Part shown: piece after piece, positions 34,830 through 43,130 of the stretch
How the letters are laid out: the number at the start of each line of letters is the position of its first letter
Position numbering within the stretch: the first letter of the stretch is position 1
DNA from: Pseudomonadota bacterium
Lineage (GTDB): Bacteria; Pseudomonadota; Alphaproteobacteria; Acetobacterales; Acetobacteraceae
Length of the DNA stretch: 64,000 nt
Assembly: GCA_021805545.1 (NCBI GenBank)
Contig: JAJZFB010000081.1
Location: forward strand, 1-64,000
Direction of reading: 5' to 3'
Position numbers and translations under genes: made by a program
The notes under the pieces: generated by a model
Database searches by the model: none
Told to the model about the DNA's origin: nothing
The model's input: only the letters and a program-made list of their open reading frames with translations

Positions 34830-34963
34830 GCGCGATGACTTGAGATGCGCTCGCTTTGCGCGCGATCCGAACGTCTGAATCGCGCTCTCCTTCATTGCTT
34901 CAGAGCCGGATCCAGATTTCAGGCCGGATCACAACGTGATCCGGCCTGAAATCATCCGGCTCT
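34829..34963. repeat. Two-module palindromic element, copy D (full length)
   Basis: Module 1 is bounded by AGCGCGAT (34829-34836) and ATCGCGCT. Module 2 is bounded by AGAGCCGGAT (34902-34911) and ATCCGGCTCT (34954-34963). The 18-bp stem is GATTTCAGGCCGGATCAC and its exact complement, with loop AAC. Compared with copy A, changes on one arm are matched on the other. It begins at the last base of the XRE stop codon. Confidence 0.85.
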
Positions 34964-35005
34964 AAGGAACAGCATACAGCGCGGGGCAAAATACCCCTGC
35001 TCTGC

Positions 35006-35893
35006 TCAACCAATTCGTTTGCCGGCGCCCAAATTCAGCCTCAGCCTGCTTCCTGGCGCAAACTGGCCAAGCCGCCCATCCGGTAAATCCACCAGCAGCC
35101 GCGGCGCTTCACCGCAAACCATATGCAGACCCGTGCCTGTCTCGCGCACTGAAAGTACCGTGAATTCCTCGCCTGCGTCATCCGGCACAATACGCCGCGC
35201 CTGTAGGGCCCATAGCGCGCCATTGCGCGCGAATATATTTTCATAACCCAGCAGCTCCGCCGCCGCGCGGCTGGCGGGTGCCTCGAACACCTCGCGCGCC
35301 AGACCGTGCTGAACAATCCGCCCCTCCGCCAGCAGGGCCAAATGCCCCGCCCGCGCGGCAACTTCATGGTCATGCGTTGCCGCCAGCACGGGCACCTGGC
35401 GGGCCGCGGCGGTTTCCATCACCCAATCCAGCGTGGCATCGCGGGTCATTGTGTCCAGCCCGGCGGAAGGCTCGTCCAGCAGCAAAAGTTCCGCCCCATG
35501 GGCCAAGGCCCGTGCAATCGCCACACGCTTGGCCTGGCCGCCGGATAATTCATGCGGACGCCGCGCGGCCAGCATTTCCAGCCCCAGCTCCGCCAGCAAC
35601 GCCCGGGCCTTTCTCCACCGTTCCCGCCCGCGCAGCGCATAGGCTGTGTTTTCCAGCACGGTGAGGTGAGGAAAAAGCAGCGTCTCCTGCGGCAAATACC
35701 CGACTGGCCGGCGCTCCGGCGCCAAACCGCCCCACGGCGTGCCCGTGGCGGGCAGCAGCCCGGCCAAGGCTTTCAGCAACGAGGTTTTTCCCGTGCCAGA
35801 GCGGCCCAGCAGCGCGGTAAAGCCCCGCACCTCGCACTGTACACGCAGGGCCATGGGCGCGTGCAGCGTATAATCTATGGTCACGCCTTTCAT
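35006..35893 (-). CDS. modC: Molybdate ABC transporter ATP-binding protein
   Basis: The 295-residue ATPase has Walker A GRSGTGKTS (30-38), the signature LSGGQAKRVAIARAL (116 on), Walker B LLLLDEPSAGLD (137 on) and the switch His in AATHDHE. The C-terminal 60 residues form a TOBE/Mop-like beta domain, as in ModC. The start ATG 35893 overlaps the modB stop (ATGA); another ATG lies 27 bases upstream. It powers molybdate uptake. Confidence 0.9.
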   Translation of the reverse strand: MKGVTIDYTLHAPMALRVQCEVRGFTALLGRSGTGKTSLLKALAGLLPATGTPWGGLAPERRPVGYLPQETLLFPHLTVLENTAYALRGRERWRKARALLAELGLEMLAARRPHELSGGQAKRVAIARALAHGAELLLLDEPSAGLDTMTRDATLDWVMETAAARQVPVLAATHDHEVAARAGHLALLAEGRIVQHGLAREVFEAPASRAAAELLGYENIFARNGALWALQARRIVPDDAGEEFTVLSVRETGTGLHMVCGEAPRLLVDLPDGRLGQFAPGSRLRLNLGAGKRIG

Positions 35894-36648
35894 GGCTGCC
35901 GCGCCCGCAGGCTCAGCCATAGCGGTGCCGGCAAAGTAACCAGCAGAAAGATGGCAACCAGTGGAAACACCGCCTGCAGGCCCAAATCCTGCACATCCGT
36001 CCAAAGTTGCACCGGCATGCCGGCGGGGTAATAGGCAATAATCAAAACAATACCAAACTCCCCCAGCGCCCGCGCCCAGGCCAATGCCAGTGCGGCGGCA
36101 AGGCCGCGCCGGGCCAGCGGCAATGTTACGCGCAGCCGTGCCCGCAACGGCGTGTCGCCCAGGGTGCGCGCCAGCGCCTCATATTCCGGCGAAACCTGCG
36201 CCAGCGCGCCGCGCGCCGCGATAACATAGGTGGGCAAAGCCGCATAAACCGTGGCCAGCAGAAACGCCGCGGGCGTGTTGGTGAGAACAACGCCAATGGC
36301 CGCGAAGGCCCGGCCCAGCGGTGCGGCTGGGCCATAGGTGACGGCCAGCAATATGCCCAGCGCCAAAGTGGGCGTGAGCATGGGTATAAGCACCACGGCT
36401 TCGGCCAGCAGTACCGGCCCGCTACGCGCCCGTGCCAGATAAAAAGCCAGCGGCGTGCCCGCCAAAATAACCACCACCATGGCGGCCGCGCCACCCAGCA
36501 GAGAGACCGCAATCGCCACCCAATCCTGCTGGCTGAGCACGGCCTGCCGCCAATCCACGCCATGCGCGCCCAGCCCCGCCATCGGGGCAAGGAGAAAGCC
36601 CAGCACGAGGAGGAGCAGCCCCGCGCGCGGCCATCCTCCGGTGCTCAG
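35890..36648 (-). CDS. modB: Molybdate ABC transporter permease
   Basis: The protein has five or six membrane helices and the permease coupling motif EYEALARTLGDTPLRARLRVTLPLARRG. The first ordinary start, GTG 36606, begins inside the first hydrophobic helix and has no Shine-Dalgarno. The frame stays open upstream to CTG 36648, which overlaps the modA stop as CTGA and gives MSTGGWPRAG as a cytoplasmic start (252 residues). A run of G precedes it. I use the CTG start but it is inferred. Stop overlaps modC. Confidence 0.82.
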   Translation of the reverse strand: MSTGGWPRAGLLLLVLGFLLAPMAGLGAHGVDWRQAVLSQQDWVAIAVSLLGGAAAMVVVILAGTPLAFYLARARSGPVLLAEAVVLIPMLTPTLALGILLAVTYGPAAPLGRAFAAIGVVLTNTPAAFLLATVYAALPTYVIAARGALAQVSPEYEALARTLGDTPLRARLRVTLPLARRGLAAALALAWARALGEFGIVLIIAYYPAGMPVQLWTDVQDLGLQAVFPLVAIFLLVTLPAPLWLSLRARQP

Positions 36649-37550
36649 ATTGCCCCCCCCAGCGCGGGGCCATAACCAAACTGCTTGAATATGGCCTGCC
36701 CATCCGCCCCGGTGAGGAAAGACATATACGCCGCAGCCGCCCTTGGGTTGGCGGCGGCCTTCAACGCCATGGCGTAAAACACCAGCGGGCTTGGGCGCAA
36801 AACCCTGGCCTTGCCATCTTTACCCGCCAGCGTGAGGCTGGCCCTTGCATAGATTTGGGCCAGGGCCGGGTTGGACAAGTTCACGGCGTCCGGCAATTCG
36901 ATGTAAGGCAGATTTTGCGACACCACTGCACTTTTATAGCCCAGCGTGGCATCCACCTGCCCGGCTTGCAGGCGTGCCAGCAGCGAAGGCTCGGCGAAAA
37001 TCTGCGCCGGATTCTGCAGTGCTCCGGTTACTTTGGCGGCAAAACCGGGCAATTTATAGTATTGCCCGGCCAATTGCAGCGCAAACAGAACATATTGCCC
37101 CTGCGGGTCCACCGCCGGATCTGTGCGCCCAAGGCGGAAGGATGGGCCGAGAAAAATCTTCGTCCACTCCGCGCCTTTATTGGTGGCAAATTGCCTGGCA
37201 AACCGCGAAACCGGCGAATAGGCCAGCACCATGGATGTGCTGGCCACCGGAACGGCTTTGTCCGCTCGCCCCGCCGCGCGCACCAGCTTGGCTGGCCCGG
37301 CGGAAACGGGGATGAATACATCCGGGTTCAGCGTGCCGCCTATAATAAAGTGCGCCAGCGCCATCGCCGCCTGGCCCATGCCATGCACCGTCACCCCGCT
37401 TGCGGCGGTAAAAGCCGGATTCAACCCCTTATCCATCAACCGTCCCATGGAACCTGCATACGCAACCTCTATGGCACCAGCGGCGTATGCCCGCCCCGCC
37501 GCGGCAAGGGCAAGTGGCATGGCAAGCAGCAGGCGGCGCGAGACGGACAT
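36645..37550 (-). CDS. modA: Molybdate/tungstate-binding periplasmic protein
   Basis: The 301-residue protein has a signal peptide (MSVSRRLLLAMPLALAAAG, then AYA-A as probable cleavage). The mature part follows ModA/WtpA-type binding proteins: VAYAGSMGRLMDKGLNP, then PDVFIPVSAG and ASTSMVLAYSP. The start lies ten bases from a ModE-type operator, so the operon should be repressed when molybdate is plentiful. It is the first gene of modABC on the minus strand. WtpA-type tungstate specificity cannot be excluded. Confidence 0.85.
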   Translation of the reverse strand: MSVSRRLLLAMPLALAAAGRAYAAGAIEVAYAGSMGRLMDKGLNPAFTAASGVTVHGMGQAAMALAHFIIGGTLNPDVFIPVSAGPAKLVRAAGRADKAVPVASTSMVLAYSPVSRFARQFATNKGAEWTKIFLGPSFRLGRTDPAVDPQGQYVLFALQLAGQYYKLPGFAAKVTGALQNPAQIFAEPSLLARLQAGQVDATLGYKSAVVSQNLPYIELPDAVNLSNPALAQIYARASLTLAGKDGKARVLRPSPLVFYAMALKAAANPRAAAAYMSFLTGADGQAIFKQFGYGPALGGAI

Positions 37551-37560
37551 TGAAAATTCC

Positions 37561-37584
37561 CGATATGTTTGCCTGAATATATCG
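37561..37584. promoter_or_regulatory. ModE-type operator between modA and the ModE-like gene
   Basis: A 24-bp inverted repeat, CGATATGT ... ATATATCG, is flanked by CC on the left and GG on the right. It has the same overall length and GCCT centre as the E. coli modA ModE site. It lies 11 bases upstream of the modA start and 48 bases before the regulator start, so it can control both directions. Confidence 0.75.
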
Positions 37585-37631
37585 GGGATTCGAACGTGAC
37601 GGTCAAATGGACTTCGTGATTGAATGGCACC

Positions 37632-38000
37632 ATGAGTGAGGAACGCAAATTAAGGCTGCGCCTGCGGCTGACGAATGAAACAGGCATCGTCATGGGGCCG
37701 GGCCGGGCCGATTTGCTAGGGCTGATCGCGGAAACAGGCTCGATAGCCGCCGCCGGAAGGCGCATGGGCATGAGCTACCGGCGCGCCTGGAGCCTGGTGG
37801 AGGCGATGAACAGCAGTTTCACCTTTCCCCTGGTGGAAACCGCCAAGGGCGGCGCGGAGCGTGGCGGCGCGCGCCTGACCACATTGGGGCACGAGCTGCT
37901 CGCCGCCTATAGCGCCCTGGTAGCCGCCGCTGAAAGCGCCGGGCACAAAGAGCTGGCGCGCTTCGAAGCGGCGATGCTCGCGCCGCCCCTGCCAGGCTAA
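37632..38000 (+). CDS. ModE-like molybdate regulator, DNA-binding domain only
   Basis: The 122-residue protein has the ModE N-terminal winged helix: GPGRADLLGLIAETGSIAAA, then RRMGMSYRRAWSLVEAMN and GGARLTTLGHELL. The C-terminal molybdate-binding Mop/TOBE domains of full ModE are missing, so it either senses molybdate otherwise or works with ModC's Mop-like domain. ATG 37632 is chosen; a TTG four codons upstream is possible. It is divergent from modABC and shares its operator. Its stop overlaps the convergent dehydrogenase gene by four bases. Confidence 0.85.
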   Translation: MSEERKLRLRLRLTNETGIVMGPGRADLLGLIAETGSIAAAGRRMGMSYRRAWSLVEAMNSSFTFPLVETAKGGAERGGARLTTLGHELLAAYSALVAAAESAGHKELARFEAAMLAPPLPG

Positions 38001-39163
38001 TCGCCCAGCCCCGCCAGCGTACCCGCCATGGCGGCCTGCAAAATGCGCAGCATATCGGCCTGGGTGGCGGGGCGCGGATTATCCGGCGTGTTGGGGTCGG
38101 CCACGGCCTCGGCGGCCAGCTCCTCAAGCGCGTCCGGCGTCACCTTCAGCGCCTCAATCGTATGCGGAATATTCAGGGCCGAGCGCAACTCCAGCACCCA
38201 GCTCAGGAAACCATCGAACCCGTTGGCCAGCCCCAAGGATTGCGCCGCGGCAGCCATCTTGGCCTCGATAAACGGGCGGTTAAAGGCCAGCGCATAGGGC
38301 ATGAGCACGGCATTGGTAAGGCCATGATGCGCATGGAAGCGCGCACCAATGGGGTGCGACAGCGAATGGATGACACCAAGCGCCTTCTGGAAGGCAGTGG
38401 CACCCATCGAGGCCGCCGCCAGCATGTTCATGCGCGCCGCCGTGTTGCGCGGCGCGCTGAAGGCGGTGATGAGATTATCCTTCACCAGCCGCATACCCTC
38501 TATGGCTATGCCATCGGCAATGGGGTGATAAAACGGGCCGTAATAGGCTTCCAGGCAATGCGCCAGCGCATCCATGCCGGTCCAGGCGGTAATGGCGGCG
38601 GGCAGGCCGTACGTCAGCTCGGGGTCCAGAATGACCAGGCGCGGCAGCATCTGCGCGTGCAGCAGAATATATTTGCGGCGCTTTTCCGTGTCGATAACAA
38701 CCGTGGCACGCCCCACTTCGGAGCCTGTGCCGGCGGTGGTGGGCACCGCAAAGATGGGCGGGATGGGGGAGTCCAGCACCGGGGTTGCCTGGGTGATCTC
38801 GAAATCCCACAGCGGGCGGGAGGTAGAGACAGCCAGGCCGATGGACTTGCCGCAATCCAGCCCCGAGCCGCCGCCAATGGCAATGATGGCCTCTGCCCCA
38901 TGCGCCTTGTAGGCCGCAGCACCTGCCAGCACGTCCTGCTGCTGCGGGTCCGGGTGCAAATCCTTGAACAGAGCAGGCGCGATGCCCGCTTTTTCCAGCG
39001 CAGCCAAAATCCCGGCCAGAAAGGGCAGCCCGGCCACGCCGGGGTCGGTAACCACCAGCACGCGCTTAACGCCCAGCGCGCCCACCCGCTCCGGCAGCTC
39101 CGCAATACGCCCGGCACCCGCCAGAATCTCGGTCGGGATCCGCCAATTACCACGCAATTCCAT
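37997..39163 (-). CDS. Iron-containing alcohol dehydrogenase
   Basis: The 388-residue protein has the type III dehydrogenase pattern: VLVVTDPGVAGL, GGGSGLDCGKSIG, PTTAGTGSEV, and the metal ligands in AWTGMDALAHCLEAYYGP and HSLSHPIGARFHAHHGL. It oxidises or reduces small alcohols and aldehydes with NAD(P). It starts just 4 bases after the stop of the glutamine-synthetase-like gene, so they form an operon. The substrate is likely an amino-alcohol or aldehyde related to that ligase, which is inference. Confidence 0.9.
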   Translation of the reverse strand: MELRGNWRIPTEILAGAGRIAELPERVGALGVKRVLVVTDPGVAGLPFLAGILAALEKAGIAPALFKDLHPDPQQQDVLAGAAAYKAHGAEAIIAIGGGSGLDCGKSIGLAVSTSRPLWDFEITQATPVLDSPIPPIFAVPTTAGTGSEVGRATVVIDTEKRRKYILLHAQMLPRLVILDPELTYGLPAAITAWTGMDALAHCLEAYYGPFYHPIADGIAIEGMRLVKDNLITAFSAPRNTAARMNMLAAASMGATAFQKALGVIHSLSHPIGARFHAHHGLTNAVLMPYALAFNRPFIEAKMAAAAQSLGLANGFDGFLSWVLELRSALNIPHTIEALKVTPDALEELAAEAVADPNTPDNPRPATQADMLRILQAAMAGTLAGLGD

Positions 39164-39167
39164 CAGG

Positions 39168-40529
39168 TTACATCCTCTCGAAAGACCGGAAACGCTCCCA
39201 GTCGGTCACTGCCGAATTGAACGCATCCAGCTCTACCTTGGCCATGTTGGTGTAGTGCTTCACCACATCCGTGCCGAAAGCAGCATGGGTGAACGCGCTC
39301 TCGCTGAACAGCTTGGCGGCGTCCGCCAGCGTATGGGGCACGCGCGGCAGATCGGCCGTGTAGGCATTGCCCTTGAACATCTCCACCGGCGCGAAATCGC
39401 CCTCTATCCCTTCCAGCCCCGCCGCGATCATGGCGGCCAGCACCAGATACGGGTTCACATCGCCGCCCGGCAGCCGGTTTTCCACGCGGATGGATTTGCC
39501 ATGCCCCAGCACACGGAAGGCACAGGTGCGGTTATCCATGCCCCAGGCCAAAGCGGTGGGGGCAAAGCTGCCCACGGCAAAGCGTTTGTAGGAGTTGATG
39601 TTGGGCGCGAAGAACAACGCGATTTCTGGCGCGCGGCGCAGCAGCCCGGCCATGAACTGCTTGAAGAGCTTGGACGGCGAATGGCCATCGGCATCGAGAA
39701 ACACAGCATTCCCCGCCTCATCGCGCAGCGAGAGATGAGTGTGGCAGCTATTGCCCTCGCGCTCGTTGAACTTGGCCATGAAGGTGAGCGCCATGCCCTC
39801 CTGCGCGGCAAGCTCCTTCGCGGCTTCCTTGTAGATTACATGCTTGTCGCACGAGGTTAGCGCCGGGCCGTAGCGAAAATTAATCTCGTGCTGGCCGAGA
39901 TTGCATTCGCCCTTGGAATTTTCCACCTGGATGCCAGCCGCCTCCATGGCGTTACGGATGCGGCGGATAAGCGGCTCTACCCGCGCCGTGCCCAGGATGG
40001 AATAATCGTTATTATACTGGTTGGCGGGCGTCAGGCCCCGGTAGGCCTTGTCCCAGGCATCCTCGTACGTGTTACGGAACAGGATGAACTCCAGCTCCGT
40101 CGCGGCCCAGGCGCTAAGGCCGTGGCGTTGCAGCCGGCCGAGCTGCTTCTTCAGCATGGTGCGCGGCGACACCTCGGCGGGCTCATGCCCGTGCAGCTCG
40201 ATGTCGCACAGAATAATGGCGGCTTTTTCTTGCCACGGCGCCAGGCGCAATGTCGCAATGTCGGGCGCGAAGATAAAATCGCCATAACCCTTTTCCCAGC
40301 TCGTCAGCTCGTAGCCTGGCACCGGCGCGCACTCAATATCCGTGGCCAGCAGATAGGAGCAGCCCTCCGCCGCCTCGGACGCCACCGATTCGAAGAAGAA
40401 TTTGGGCATCACCCGTTTGCCCTGCAGGCGCCCCTGCATGTCGCAAGCAGCGACGATGATGGTGTCGATCGCACCTCCATCCGCCATGGATTTGAGTTCA
40501 GACAGGGTCAGTTGGGGGGATGAGGCCAT
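39168..40529 (-). CDS. Glutamine synthetase-like gamma-glutamyl ligase
   Basis: The 453-residue protein has the GS beta-grasp N-terminus and catalytic motifs ELEFILF, GECNLGQHEINFRYG, KFNEREGNSCHTHLSL, NSYKRF and RVENRLPGGDVNPYL. It resembles PuuA/GlnT-type ligases that join glutamate to amines rather than housekeeping GlnA. ATG 40529 is chosen; the longer frame adds 31 unrelated residues. It is divergent from an amino acid/amine permease and upstream of an alcohol dehydrogenase, suggesting use of an amine such as putrescine or ethanolamine. Confidence 0.87.
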   Translation of the reverse strand: MASSPQLTLSELKSMADGGAIDTIIVAACDMQGRLQGKRVMPKFFFESVASEAAEGCSYLLATDIECAPVPGYELTSWEKGYGDFIFAPDIATLRLAPWQEKAAIILCDIELHGHEPAEVSPRTMLKKQLGRLQRHGLSAWAATELEFILFRNTYEDAWDKAYRGLTPANQYNNDYSILGTARVEPLIRRIRNAMEAAGIQVENSKGECNLGQHEINFRYGPALTSCDKHVIYKEAAKELAAQEGMALTFMAKFNEREGNSCHTHLSLRDEAGNAVFLDADGHSPSKLFKQFMAGLLRRAPEIALFFAPNINSYKRFAVGSFAPTALAWGMDNRTCAFRVLGHGKSIRVENRLPGGDVNPYLVLAAMIAAGLEGIEGDFAPVEMFKGNAYTADLPRVPHTLADAAKLFSESAFTHAAFGTDVVKHYTNMAKVELDAFNSAVTDWERFRSFERM

Positions 40530-40556
40530 GAAAAATGCTCCCGAGCGCCGGTTTTG

Positions 40557-40570
40557 TCGATTATAATCGA
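40557..40570. promoter_or_regulatory. Perfect 14-bp palindrome TCGATTATAATCGA in the divergent promoter
   Basis: The site lies 28 bases upstream of the ligase start and 110 bases before the permease start. It is an exact palindrome and is probably an operator that coordinates the two divergent genes. No regulator gene lies next to it. Confidence 0.4.
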
Positions 40571-40679
40571 AGTTTTTGTTCTGCCCAGCCCACTCACACG
40601 CAAGTTTGTGTTGGCGGATCAACGGGCGGCGTATTAGTCTTCGTTTATAAAATCAAACACAACAATAAGGGACCGAAAA

Positions 40680-42263
40680 ATGGCTACAGAAGGCGATCAA
40701 GAGGTTCTTGAACAGGATATCCTGGCCGCGGATGCCGCCGCGCTCCATAAAATGGGTTATGCGCAGGAATTGTCGCGCCGCATGCATGGCTTTTCCAATT
40801 TTGCCGTGTCTTTCTCCATCATCTGTATTCTCGCTGGTGGCATCACCTCATTCCAGACCGGTTTTTGCACCGGTGGCGGGTTCACCACCATCATTGGCTG
40901 GGTGGTTGGTGCCATCTTCGCCATGATCGTGGGCAGCTCGATGGCGCAAATCGCCTCCGCCTACCCTACGGCTGGCGGGCTTTACCACTGGTCGTCCATC
41001 CTTGGCGGGCGCGGCTGGGGCTGGGTCACGGCCTGGTTCAACCTGCTTGGCCTCATCTTCGTGGTCGCCTCGGTGAATGTCGGCGTGTATCTGCTCTTCA
41101 CCGGCCTTATCCTTGGCGATATTTTCCACATCAACACCTCGGCCTGGGCCAATTTTTGGCCAAGCTGGGCCGGGGGCTGGCCGCAAGTGCTGGCGGTCAC
41201 AATCATCACCGGGGCACAGGGGCTGCTCAACCATTTCGGCATCCGCCTCACCACCAAGCTCATCGACTTCTCGGGCTATCTCATCCTGGTTGTGGCGGCA
41301 ATCCTCACCCTGTCTCTGCTTGGCACCACCCCGCATCTCGACGTCTCCGCCTTGCTCGCCTTCCATAATTTTTCGGGCAATGCGGGCGGCGGGATTGTTC
41401 CGCACAGCGAGTCTCACCTTTATATCTTCCTGCTGGCACTGCTCTACCCCCTCTACACCATTACCGGGTTCGACGGCTCCGCCCACACCTCGGAAGAGAC
41501 CGTGGATGCGCGCCGCAACGTGCCGCGCGGTATCCTTAACGCTATTTTCTGGTCCGGCATATTTGGCCTGGCCATGGCCGGGGCCTTCGTGCTCTCCATT
41601 CAAGACCCGGCCAAGGCCGCCAGCGCGGGGGGCAATATTTCCTTCAACATCCTTGGCGGGCTGGCGGTGCCCACACCGCTTAAGGACGCGCTGCTGATCG
41701 CCATCGTGCTGTCCAACTTCCTCTGCGCGCTGGCTGGCGTTACCTCCACCTCGCGCATGATCTACGCCTTCTCGCGCGATGGCGGATTGCCCTTCCATAA
41801 TTTATGGCGGCGCGTGGACCATAAGCACCGCTCGCCCGTGCCCGCCATCTGGCTCACGGCCGGGCTTTCCGTCATCGTCACCCTCTACTCATCGGCATTC
41901 TGGACGCTGGCGGCGGGCTGCGCGATGTTTCTGTATATCTCCTACGCCATGCCCACCCTGGCAGGGCTGTTTGCCGAGGGTAAAAGCTGGACCGAATTCG
42001 GCCCGTTCCGCCTGGGCGCGTTCTCCAAGCCGCTGGCCGTGCTCACCGTGCTGGGCGCGGTCGTGATCGTCTATATCGGCACCCGTCCGCCGAATGCGCA
42101 GCTTGTCGATTACCTGGTCGGGCTGCTGGTCATTCTGGCGGTGCTCTGGTTTGGAGTCGCGCGCACACGCTTCCCCGGCCCGCCCATCACCGCTGGTGAA
42201 ATTGCCGCCCGCGCCGCCGAAATTGCCGCTGAGGAAAAGGCGCTCGAAAGCGCTGTAGATTAA
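40680..42263 (+). CDS. Amino acid/amine permease (APC family)
   Basis: The 527-residue protein has twelve predicted membrane helices. The N-terminus (RRMHGFSNFAVSFSIICILAGG) and the segment IASAYPTAGGLYHWSS match the GABA/choline/amine branch of APC permeases; GFDGSAHTSEETVDARRNVPRGI is the conserved loop. The ATG follows AAGGGA. A rho-independent terminator follows. Divergence from a GS-like ligase suggests it imports the ligase's amine substrate. Confidence 0.9.
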   Translation: MATEGDQEVLEQDILAADAAALHKMGYAQELSRRMHGFSNFAVSFSIICILAGGITSFQTGFCTGGGFTTIIGWVVGAIFAMIVGSSMAQIASAYPTAGGLYHWSSILGGRGWGWVTAWFNLLGLIFVVASVNVGVYLLFTGLILGDIFHINTSAWANFWPSWAGGWPQVLAVTIITGAQGLLNHFGIRLTTKLIDFSGYLILVVAAILTLSLLGTTPHLDVSALLAFHNFSGNAGGGIVPHSESHLYIFLLALLYPLYTITGFDGSAHTSEETVDARRNVPRGILNAIFWSGIFGLAMAGAFVLSIQDPAKAASAGGNISFNILGGLAVPTPLKDALLIAIVLSNFLCALAGVTSTSRMIYAFSRDGGLPFHNLWRRVDHKHRSPVPAIWLTAGLSVIVTLYSSAFWTLAAGCAMFLYISYAMPTLAGLFAEGKSWTEFGPFRLGAFSKPLAVLTVLGAVVIVYIGTRPPNAQLVDYLVGLLVILAVLWFGVARTRFPGPPITAGEIAARAAEIAAEEKALESAVD

Positions 42264-42304
42264 AGTTTGATTAAATACACCCGCAAGTTACCGGCTTGTG
42301 GTGC

Positions 42305-42341
42305 AAAAAGCCCGGGCGCCGAAAAGCGCCCGGTTTTTTTT
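42305..42341. terminator. Bidirectional rho-independent terminator
   Basis: CCGGGCGC (42312-42319) and GCGCCCGG (42326-42333) pair around a 6-base loop, with AAAAA before and eight Ts after. It ends the permease gene and, read from the other strand, the GNAT gene. Confidence 0.92.
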
Positions 42342-42373
42342 GGCCGACAGCATCAGCCCCAGAATAGGCTGGC

Positions 42374-42865
42374 CTACAGCGCCTTCTGCATCATCACCAC
42401 ATCTAGCCAGCGGTCTAATTTATAGCCAACCTTGCGCATGGTGCCGCAATGCGTGAACCCCAGGCTGGCATGCATGCCAATTGAGGCAACATTCTCGGAA
42501 TCACCAATAAGCGCCAGCATTTGCTTGAAATTTTGCGCGCGGGCACGGACGAGCAAGGCCGCAACCAAGGCTTTGCCCACCCCTTGTCCCCTCACGCCCT
42601 CACGGACATAAACGCTGTCCTCCACCGTGTAACGGTAGGCGGCACGGTCGCGGAACGGCGCATAATAGCCAAAACCAAGTATGCCCGAGGCATCGCGGGC
42701 AACAAGCCAGGCCAGACCCGCGGCGCGTTTGCCCGCCAGACGCGCGGTCATTTCCTCCAGAGCGGGCGGAACATCCTCGAACGTGCCGGTGCCGGTGAGA
42801 ACATGGTGGGCATAGATGGATTGGATGCTGGGCAGGTCTCCATCCCGTGCGTCCAAAATTTCCAT
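42374..42865 (-). CDS. GNAT acetyltransferase, phosphinothricin/methionine sulfoximine type
   Basis: The 163-residue protein has the PAT family order: IQSIYAHHVLTGTGTFE, GFGYYAPFRDRAAYRYTVEDSVYV, the acetyl-CoA loop VRGQGVGKAL, then IGMHASLGFTHCGTM and VGYKLDRWLDVVMMQ. ATG 42865 follows AAGGAG at six bases. Family members acetylate methionine sulfoximine, methionine sulfone or phosphinothricin; the natural substrate here is unknown. It diverges from the secretion operon. Confidence 0.9.
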   Translation of the reverse strand: MEILDARDGDLPSIQSIYAHHVLTGTGTFEDVPPALEEMTARLAGKRAAGLAWLVARDASGILGFGYYAPFRDRAAYRYTVEDSVYVREGVRGQGVGKALVAALLVRARAQNFKQMLALIGDSENVASIGMHASLGFTHCGTMRKVGYKLDRWLDVVMMQKAL

Positions 42866-43130
42866 GCTGTGCTCCTTATTGTTCAACGCAACATGGCAAA
42901 TTGGGCCGCATCCGGAAAGGGACTTGATGATCGGCACGGAAGTTTATCATTTTGCGTTATTTTCACACTCCTGGGAGCATCAGGGCCCGAGGCGGGATTG
43001 CCGTTGTGTTCCGGCACTGTTTTCAGGCATAAGGCAAGGAGCGCACCGGCCGGGCGGCCAGCCGGCCGCTTTTGCCATGCCTGGGCGTTGCCCCTGGTGC
43101 GGCACAGCTTGTGAAGAGGGTTGAGACCGT

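Noticed and set aside
36422-36703. Minus-strand ATG frame overlapping the modA-modB junction
   Set aside because: It is in a different frame from the permease, encodes no membrane helix, and its ATG directly abuts GGAGG without spacing.
42924-42950. TTGATG-N15-TATCAT as promoter of the secretion operon
   Set aside because: The spacer is short and both boxes deviate from consensus; too weak to annotate without transcript data.
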